A DNA stretch of 62,000 bases, taken from NCBI GenBank assembly GCA_963575745.1, contig CAUYUJ010012669.1, positions 973,790 through 1,035,789 of the forward strand. Reading direction: 5' to 3'. Both the position numbers and the translations under genes were made by a program. Source of the stretch: Prorocentrum cordatum (taxonomy: Eukaryota; Sar; Dinophyceae; Prorocentrales; Prorocentraceae). This document shows positions 55,558 to 62,000 of the stretch, in pieces (within the stretch, counting starts at the first letter, position 1; every line of letters starts with the position of its first letter). The notes below the pieces were generated by a model, which saw only the letters and a program-made list of their open reading frames with translations, ran no database searches and was not told where the DNA came from.

Positions 55558-55589
55558 GTGCGCGCCACTAAGGGGGACGAATACTTATA

Positions 55590-55622
<33 letters not shown>
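55590..55622. repeat. (GA)n microsatellite
   Basis: Short pure GA run just after the gap region. Confidence 0.9.
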
Positions 55623-55623
<1 letters not shown>

Positions 55624-55857
55624 CAACAACCGCTAGGGGGCTTATCGAAGAGGACCTCATTGTTACCAAGGGGCTGCTCGGACAGGCTGCACACCGTTGG
55701 CCAGCGACAGGCCCCCCCCCCTAGGAAACCACATCATCCTCGCCCAGCGTATGTTCGGACTCCCGAGCCCTGCGCAGCCTCCACAGCTCACGAGCCTCGA
55801 CCTCGTTGAGCCCAACAGCATGGAGCCAGTCCGAAAGACAGAGGTTGGCGGCACCCG

Positions 55858-56025
55858 AAAAAGGAGGAGGAGGAGGAGAAGGAAGAGGAGGAGGAGGAGG
55901 AGGAAGAGGAGGAGGAAGAGGAGGAGGAAGAGGAGGAAGAGGAGGAGGAGAAGGAGGAGGAAGGGGAGGAGGAAGAGGAGGAGGAGGAGGAGGAAGTGGA
56001 GGAGGAGGAGGAGGAGGAGGAAACA
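55858..56025. repeat. (GAG)n / GGAAGA microsatellite
   Basis: GAG and AAG triplets over about 165 bp. Arg-, Glu- and Lys-rich frames are artefacts. Confidence 0.95.
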
Positions 56026-56109
56026 CAGGTCGCACCCGTCGGCCTCCGTGCGTGCCGCGCGGGGCCGACTGGTCTCGGACATCGGAATGGGGGGAGCGGG
56101 GCAAGGGGG

Positions 56110-56375
56110 GTAACCATCTTAGCTCATGGTGAGGATACCCATCTTAGCTAATGGTGAGGGTTACCCCCATTAGCTAAGATGGGTATGTATAGTATCTTAG
56201 CTAATGGAATGGCAGGCATCCGCGCTAATTAAGATTGGCACCCAATAGCTATCTTAGCTGATGGGTATGCTCCATTAGCTAAAATAACATCCATCTTAGA
56301 TAGCATCTTAGAGCCATCTTAGGAAGGGTTACCCATCTTAGGAAGGGTTACCCTCCACGATAGTGGGGATGGATA
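56110..56375. repeat. Cluster of CATCTTAGCTAATGG motifs in both orientations
   Basis: At least eight full or partial copies of ATCTTAGCTAATGG or its reverse complement CCATTAGCTAAGAT lie within 260 bp. GGTTACCC and GAGGGTTACCC segments lie between them, and two tandem CATCTTAGGAAGGGTTACC units are at 56318-56352. Local base composition is much more A/T-rich than the flanks. No coding capacity. Confidence 0.85.
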
Positions 56376-57775
56376 TCTAACGATTCCGGGTGGCGAGGGG
56401 GGGTAACCCAAGGTATCCAAATCGCGATTTATCCCCGAGGATGAAAACTGAAGCTTCCCAGCTGATGGGAGGGGGGCCCACCATGCCAGCATGCGCGGGA
56501 GAAGAGGAGGTCGAGCGGGCCGCGTGGCTGCTCAAATCGGCCAGGGAGGAGGGAAAAGGAAAGATCGCAACACTTCGGGCCGCGTGTCAGCCCTGGCCCC
56601 TGGAGCTGCAAGCGCCTGGCAGGCCGTCCTCGCACTAGCGGGAGGCGCCGCACATGTACATAACCCGGGTGGTGGATTTACCCCTCCCCTGGCGCGGCCC
56701 CGGGGACACCGCCTGGAACACCAAGGGGCGGGCGGCGGTGAACAGGCCGCTAATGGGGGGGGGGGGGGGCGTCTGCGCCCCCGCGGCAGGAGCGCTGCCT
56801 CCGCACGCGCCTTGGCTCGCGAGATGGAGGTGGGGCCAGCGCTGGCGCGCCACCCGCGGCGCCTGTCTGCTGCGCCATCTGCGCCGCGGAGCGCCAGGAG
56901 CCGCTCCAATCAAAACGAGGGGGGCTTTTTACTGGCAGGAGGGGGGTGTTTCGGTAAAGAGCTCGGGGTTTAGAGGGATGAGCCCACAATGGTGTGGATG
57001 AGGTGAGTTTTACGGATAGCACGGCGTGGGCAAGACCAGGTCGGTCGGAACGTCGGGAAAAGGCCTGGAGGGTGCCGGGGAGGGCTGCCCCCAGAGCGGC
57101 AGCGGGCCGGAAGGCCTGCTGCAGAGGCCGCTCCAGGCCTCCTGCGCTCGGCGGAGCCTGTCGATGGGCGGGGCCGATAGCTTCCGTGGTCGTTGGCCGG
57201 CTGGCGCGGCGTTGGAGCGCCTGCGCGCTGGTGGTGAGAGCTCACGACCCCTTTATTGCTGGGGCCCTCGTTTCTGCAGCCCTTGCAGGGAGTTTCGAAT
57301 TCGTGGGGATCCTGACATCCGTGGAGAGCCTCGAGCTTATCAAGATCAAGACCTCGGAGAACCGCCTCGGAGAAGAACGCCGCCGACGCTGCCGAGAAGG
57401 CTCGAACTCTCGTCGGGGCGGCCCTGCCGAGAGGGACGCGACGTCGACAGAGAAGGCGCCGCCTCAGCAGAGCTGCCCCAACGACGGGGACGGGCGCGCA
57501 GCGCCGTGGCGCCCAAACGGGGATGTCGAGGGATCGGCGCTCAAGTGCAGAGGACTGGTCGGCAGAGAGAGGCAACAGGAACCCAGTGTCGTGTCCTGCG
57601 TCAGACCCCTCCGAGCCCTCTCCCGCGCTGCGACTCTCTGTTTCCGCGCGTGGGCCGCGCCCTGTGGCGGCCCCGGCGGCCCGAGGAAGCAGCCGCGGGA
57701 TGCCGAACACACGCAGGAGAGACCTCTGCCCCCCGCTCTTCCTGAGCCCTGACGTCCGCTGGTACAGGAGGGCTG
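56376..57775. other. No recognisable gene
   Basis: GC-rich DNA; overlapping frames of up to ~310 codons on both strands have no recognisable domain. It lies upstream of a LINE and may include that element's 5' UTR. Confidence 0.4.
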
Positions 57776-57779
57776 CTGA

Positions 57780-57935
57780 GATCAGGAACGCTACGGCGGG
57801 GGCGTCGGCTAAGGAATGTGCCCGGGAGGTTTCAGCCCCTGGAGGCTTCCTTATCTGATGAGGGCGGCGGTGGTGTTCACGGCCAAGTCTCGATTGGAGT
57901 TCCACCGGCCTCCAGACCCTGGTTTCCTTATGTAA
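57780..57935 (+). repeat. Dispersed ~155-bp repeat, copy 2
   Basis: Matches 22440-22600 in inverted genomic orientation: TTCCTTATCTGATGAGGGCG is shared exactly, and GTTCCACC...CAGACCCTGG follows in both. Confidence 0.7.
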
Positions 57936-57944
57936 GGGCTCCTG

Positions 57945-59200
57945 CGGCGCTCAAAGCGCGAGGTGCTCCTCGCTTTGGGCCAGTGCGACGCCGTTTTGAG
58001 CCAGCGCTCGGGTGCGAGGCGGGCGTCCTCGGCGGGATGGTGGCTCCCGCGAAGGGCGGCGCTTCCCCTGGCGCTGGTGCTCGCGGCGCTGGTGGCGGCG
58101 GCGGCAGGAGCGGAGCCTACTGGGCCTGCACGTGCTGGCACTGGTCCTACGCGACCAGAGGAAGGTGCTTCAGTTGCCACGCCGCGGCCCCGCCCTGGGC
58201 GCGTGCGCGGGGGGCGGCGCTCGGCGACCAACCCGTGCCCGACGCCGAGGGCTTCGTCGAGGCGGGCAAGGGCAAGCGGGCGCGCCGCAAGGCTCGTGCC
58301 GCAGCCGCCTCCTGGGCCGGCCAGGCCTCTGACGCTGGCGGCGGGGGAGGCGGCAGCAGCCGGGGCACGCCATGGAGGAGGCAGCCAGCCGCAGGCTTCC
58401 CGCCTGGCCGAGCTGGAGCGTGCCATCGCCCGCCTGGAGGCCTGCCCCGGCCTCGGAGGTGATGAAGACGCTTTTGTGGCTGAGCGGCTGGCCGCCCCGC
58501 GGGCCAAGAAGGAGCAGGCTGCCGCAGCCTAGGCGCAGGACAAGGAGGCTGGCCTGTCTCCAGCGGCTCGCTTGCGCAGGGCTGCCAACACGGCCGGCAA
58601 GGCGGAGCGCAGTGCGGCAGGAGCTCGCAAGGCCCTCGAGGCGGTGGGCGCCGCGGTGGCAGCAGCGGAGGCGGCGATGCAGGCCGCGGCAGACCAGCTG
58701 GAGGACGCTGAGGAGCGCCGCGCCGAGGCGCGAGAGCGGCTGGCGGAGCTGGAGGAGGAGGCTGCTGCAGCGGAGTCCACGCAGGAGCGCATGCAGGTCT
58801 CGGAGGACGACTTGCATTAAGTCGGGCCTGTCCCCCTGCAGGGGGATTTTGGACGAAAAAAATACCCCAAAAATGCCCCAAACATGCTCGAAAATACCCC
58901 GAACAAAGACCCCAGACTATTATTCAACCATTTTTGAATCTCCCCCCTGTAGAGGGACAGGCCCGACTTAAACGCAGGAGCGCATGCAGGTCTCGGAGGA
59001 CGACCTGCAGGCTGTGCGCGGGCTGCTCCTGCAGCTGCAAACCCCCCGACGGCGCGCCGGGCGGGCAGCTTCGCCGACGCGCGGGAGTCGACCACGCAGC
59101 AGCTGCAGGCGGTCGAGGGGCGCAAGTGGCCAGGCTGCAACCTTTCGAGAAAGCACAGCGCCATGCCAGAAACACTCGCCAACGACGGCCGCAAGGCAGA
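57945..59200 (+). pseudogene. LINE N-terminal region: Cys/His segment and coiled coil
   Basis: The frame at 58090-58190 gives WACTCWHWSYATRGRCFSC and then AAAPPWA, similar to a RanBP2-type zinc finger (WxCxxC...CxxC) but with irregular Cys spacing. A coiled coil follows with a stop in between (58530): GKAERSAAGARKALEAV, EAAMQAAADQLEDAEERRAE and ARERLAELEEEAAAAESTQE. The frame ends soon after the inserted element at 58817 and resumes beyond it with QERMQVSEDDLQAVRGLLLQ. This type of N-terminal region probably binds RNA or multimerises; that is inference from LINE organisation. Confidence 0.55.
58779..59009. mobile_element. TTAAGTCGGGC element, copy 5, bounded by 38-bp direct repeats
   Basis: The 155-bp element at 58817-58971 has TTAAGTCGGGCCTGTCCCCC ends in inverted orientation. 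A 38-bp direct repeat (starting ACGCAGGAGCGCATGCAGGT, one mismatch) abuts it exactly on both sides (58779-58816 and 58972-59009). Removing 193 bp (element plus one repeat) rejoins the coiled-coil reading frame. The interval 58797-58989 begins GT and ends AG within the repeats, so it has the form of an intron. Other copies at 33137 and 33551 show 8-bp duplications instead. Confidence 0.85.
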
Positions 59201-59559
59201 AACAACCGATCAAAAACACAATGTAAAAAGCGTCCAGAACTTCCGGTTGCGGTGGCTTCTTGCGCGTTCAGAGCTCACCAGCCACCGGTGCTCGCGAGCG
59301 ATGGGGAGGCGGCGGCCCAACCGACGGCGGCGAGATCGGCCCCGACTCGGACCTGGCCTTGGTGGGCGGGGTGGCGCCAGCTGCCGAGCGTGGACAGGCG
59401 GCGCGCCTCCCTCCAGCGGCGGGGCCCTGGCCCTGGGTGCCGCGGAGTGTGCCGTGCGCGAGGCGGCGGCAGAGGCACGTGACCTGGGTCGTCTGGCGAC
59501 GGTGCCTGCAGGCAGCGCGGCGGCGGCGGCTGGCGCGCAGCCGCAGCTTTCGCTCCGGC

Positions 59560-60715
59560 AGCAGGAGGCAGGCCGGGGGAGTGGTCCGGCCGAAGCTGGC
59601 CGAGGCGCTCCCCAGGGCGCTGTCGGCAGCCAGCGTGATCGCGATCAACGGCTCCACCTGGGCGGAAGCCGGAACGGCGATCGAGCAGATCCGCGACGAG
59701 GGCGCCCAGGACGACGTCTTCTCGGTGCAGGGGACACGCTTCGCAGGCTCGGCGGCTGCCTCCCCTGCGCAGAGCTGGTGCGCGAGGAACGGCCTCCAGG
59801 TGGCCTTTGGTCCCTGCAGGCGCACGGGGCAGCCGGCGCAGGAGGTCTCGTCGGGAGTTGGGGTCCTGACGGCGAGCTTCAGAGGAGCGGCGAAGATCGA
59901 GCGGGACTGGGGCGACCTCTCGCATCGAGTGATCGCGCGGCGAGTCGCCTTCGGGGACCTAGTGATCGTGGTGGTCAGCGTCTACCTGGAGCACTCCACG
60001 AAGCTGGCTGGCATCAACCTCGAGCTGCTCGGCATGGTCCAGGAATACCTGAACGTTGCCAACGAGCCTTTCATCGTGGCGGGCGACTGGAACATGGGGC
60101 CGCAAGACCTGTCGGCGTCATGGTGGCCTCGTTCGACCGGAGGTGCCGTGCTGGAGCCCCTGCAGCCGACCTGCAGTGGTAAGAAGTACGACTACTTCGT
60201 GGCGTCGGTTTCGCTGGCGGCGCTCGGACCCCAGGTCGAGGCACTTCGACCGACGACGACGTACCCGCACGTGCCAGTGCGCATCTCCTTCGCGAAGCTG
60301 GGCGCCCTGGCCCCCGTCTGGGTTCTGAAGTCGCCTCGAAGGTTCGACGTAGCGGAGAAGGTGGCGCCTGAGGCGAAGGCTCGAGCGGATGCCTCAGCCC
60401 AAGAGGTGCAGTGGCAGGCTCCACTGCTGGATGCTCGAGGCCTTCCCGACGAAGCAGTGCGCAAGTTCTACGACGTGGCGGAGCAGCACCTAATCGAGCC
60501 CTTGGGGTTTCAGGATGGCGGCGCCTACTGCAGCAGGTCGGGGGGTGTTCGCGGGGCCCAGAAGTGCTTGAAGGACTTCCAGCGCACCGAGACGACCAGG
60601 AAGGTCAGCCCGCTGACGAGGCTCTGGATGTCCCTGGGGCGGCTCACGAGGCAGCTGACGGCGGCCGCGGCGGTGCTGGCTCCGCCGGCTGGACACCAGG
60701 CCTATACGTATGGGG
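59560..60715 (+). pseudogene. LINE apurinic-type endonuclease and linker
   Basis: Plus-strand frame 1 (codon phase of 59581) is open from about 59400 to beyond 60700. Motifs: VIAINGSTWAEAGTAIEQI (N-terminal strand), VFSVQGTRFAG (VQETR consensus with Gly for the catalytic Glu), LVIVVVSVYLEHSTK, PFIVAGDWNMGPQDL (GDFN-type, intact), GKKYDYFVASV (SxxDYxxxS type), and YPHVPVRI (SDHxPV type, His kept). The loss of the Glu would inactivate nicking. The linker continues with RRFDVAEKVAPEAKARA. It lacks an early in-frame ATG because the protein starts upstream. Confidence 0.8.
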
Positions 60716-61465
60716 CACCTGAAGGATGCAGCCCTCGCTCTGGTGCCGAACTTCACCCAGCAGGGCTGCGACATGTTCACGTCCGAGAGCATGCGGCTGC
60801 TGCTGGAGAAAATGGAAGCGTCCACGAGTGCTGGCGGCTTCTTCTTGGGGGCCATTCAGCAGCCACGGCCAACCACGCCAAGTCGGACGCCCAGCTTGCG
60901 CGGCGCCGCTGGACGGAGTTCGTGGACGACGCCCTTGCAGCAGGAGGCCGCGGAGCGCATGCAGTCAGCAAGCAACAACATGAGGAGAAGTTCTCCGTTC
61001 TGGACGAGGGAGGCCCAGCGGGCGCCCCACCAGTTCCCCTGGTAGGCCATGCGGCCTTGGACCAGACGCTGAAGGAGTGCCAGCAGCTCTGGGTCGACAG
61101 GAGGGACCCAAACTCGCCGCGCCAGGAGAAGGACGCAAGGGGACCTCGCCCGCCTGAGAGCTGGGCAGCGACCATGGACCTGCCTGCTATCACTGGGGCG
61201 GAGGTGACCGCTGCGGCCAAGGCCTTCCCCAGGAAGGCCGCCGTGGGCGGGGGCGGACCATGGACCACGAGGCGTTCTCCAAGCAGACGCGAGGGACCAT
61301 GGACCTGCCCGCTGTCACTGGGGCGGGGGGGATCGGCCGAGGCCTTCCCCGAGAAGACCGCCATGGGCTGGGGCGGCTTCCGCCCCCGCCTGCTGCTGCT
61401 CCCGGGCCGGCCCTTAGCGGTCCGCGCGGCGGAGCTGCTGACTGCCTGGGGGCGAGATCCCAGAC
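60700..61465 (+). pseudogene. LINE linker between EN and RT, two frameshifts
   Basis: Near 60705 the coding phase moves to frame 2 (MGHLKDAALALVPNFTQQGC, SMRLLLEKMEA) and near 60850 returns to frame 1 (HAKSDAQLARRRWTEFVDDA, LVGHAALDQTLKECQQLWVD). A tandem duplication of ~110 bp follows: PAITGAEVTAAAKAFPRKAA is echoed by the region around 61300-61370, and GGGPWTTRR/GPWTCPLS mark the join. The frame stays open to the CTC tract. Confidence 0.7.
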
Positions 61466-61469
61466 CCTC

Positions 61470-61895
61470 GGGCCTCCTCCTCCTCCTCCTCCTCCTCCTC
61501 CTCCTCCTCCTCCTCGTCGTCCTCCTCCAACTCCTCCTCCTCCCTCCCTCCCTACCTCCCTCCCTCCCTCCCTCCCTCCCTCCTCCTCCTCCCCCTCCCT
61601 CCCTCCTTCTCCCTCCCTCCTCCTCCTCCTCCCTCCTCCTCCCTCCTCCTCCTCTCCTCCTCCTCCCTCCTCCTCTCCTCCCTCCTCCTCCTCCTCCTCC
61701 CCTCCCTCCCTCCCCTCCCTCCCTCCCTCCTCCTCCTCCTCCTCCTCCTCCTCCTCCTCCCCCTCCCTCCCTCCCTCCTCCCTCCCTCCTCCTCCTCCTC
61801 CTCCTCCTCCTTCTCCTCCTCCGCCTCCTCCTCCTCCCTCCTCCTCCTCCTCCTCCTTCTCCTCCTCCTCCTCCTCCTCCTCCTCCTCCTCCTCC
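61470..61895. repeat. CTC/CCTCCCTCC expansion inside LINE RT
   Basis: About 425 bp of CTC triplets with CCTCCCTCC stretches. Upstream LINE protein is in frame 1 and downstream RT is in frame 2, so the expansion is not frame-neutral. The natural protein has a Leu-rich strand just before KPDG, which may have seeded it. Confidence 0.9.
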
Positions 61896-62000
61896 TGGCG
61901 AAGCCCGACGGCGGCAGGAGGCCCATTGGACCGATGCCCTTCTGGCTGCGACTATGGGGCCACATTCGGAGGCGTTACTGCGTCAGATGGGAGACGGAGC
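61893..62000 (+). pseudogene. LINE RT fingers motif, truncated by the window edge
   Basis: Immediately after the CTC tract the plus frame reads LAKPDGGRRPIGPMPFWLRL and WGHIRRRYC. This is the RT1/2 segment of LINE polymerases (LxKxDGGxRPIGLxPxxxRLW). The palm motifs should lie beyond position 62000. Confidence 0.8.

Larger units (their letters stand above)
57940..62000 (+). mobile_element. 5' half of a LINE (ORF1-like region, EN, start of RT), running off the window
   Basis: On the plus strand: a Cys/His-rich segment, Ala/Glu-rich coiled coil, apurinic-type endonuclease, linker, and an RT fingers motif at the window end. It is interrupted by an inverted-repeat element (58817-58971) and by a CTC expansion (61470-61895). 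The domain series and composition resemble the element whose RNase H end is at 20.8-22.4 kb, but the two do not overlap in sequence, so that link is inference. Confidence 0.75.

Noticed and set aside
1-62000. Dinoflagellate spliced-leader relic (…TTTTGGCTCAAG)
   Set aside because: I looked for it near the UBA2 copy and elsewhere and did not find a match.

Overview
The window looks like nuclear DNA from a large, repeat-laden, GC-rich eukaryotic genome. The mix of APE-type endonuclease/RT/RNase H LINEs, intron-like inverted-repeat elements and very dense simple repeats fits a dinoflagellate best. That assignment is an inference: I found no dinoflagellate spliced-leader sequence and no intact cellular gene. 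Most long open frames here are GC-rich or low-complexity artefacts. I saw no rRNA, tRNA, CRISPR array or bacterial-type operon.

Layout. 1-2.9 kb: a three-fold ~1.1-kb higher-order repeat of (GA)n tracts and CCCTATAG minisatellites. ~4.5-8.9 kb, minus strand: a decayed LINE with recognisable endonuclease, RT, zinc-finger and RNase H pieces, with undetermined sequence on both sides. 13-14 kb: GGCGTTGGTGCT-type minisatellite. 15.1-16.7 kb, minus: a frameshifted, intron-less copy of the SUMO-activating enzyme subunit UBA2, the only identifiable cellular gene. 16.9-19.8 kb: minisatellites, a hairpin MITE and a 1.2-kb GAGGCT satellite. 20.8-22.4 kb, minus: the 3' end of a second LINE with an intact RNase H frame. 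23.7-24.9 kb: (GAG)n facing (CTC)n. 26.8-31.2 kb, minus: a nearly complete EN+RT LINE interrupted by a 1.49-kb terminal-inverted-repeat element that carries a minisatellite and left an 8-bp target duplication. 31.2-42.6 kb: CTC arrays, several MITE families (one with its empty site still present) and a hairpin. 42.8-44.1 kb: a second copy of the minisatellite-bearing element. 44.2-54.9 kb: nested inverted repeats, made of a 4.9-kb palindrome built on a 64-bp tandem repeat, a 2.2-kb palindrome holding two head-to-head copies of an unrecognised gene, and an outer ~380-bp inverted pair. 55.4 kb: an assembly gap inside (GAG)n. 57.8-62.0 kb, plus: the 5' half of a third LINE, split by an intron-like inverted-repeat element and by a 425-bp CTC expansion inside its RT region.

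The parts do not form a pathway. The window is a record of retrotransposition, non-autonomous DNA-transposon insertion, microsatellite growth and inverted duplication. The most unusual items are the intron-like element whose direct repeats supply a GT-AG pair, the TIR elements with minisatellite cargo, and the head-to-head palindromic gene duplication.
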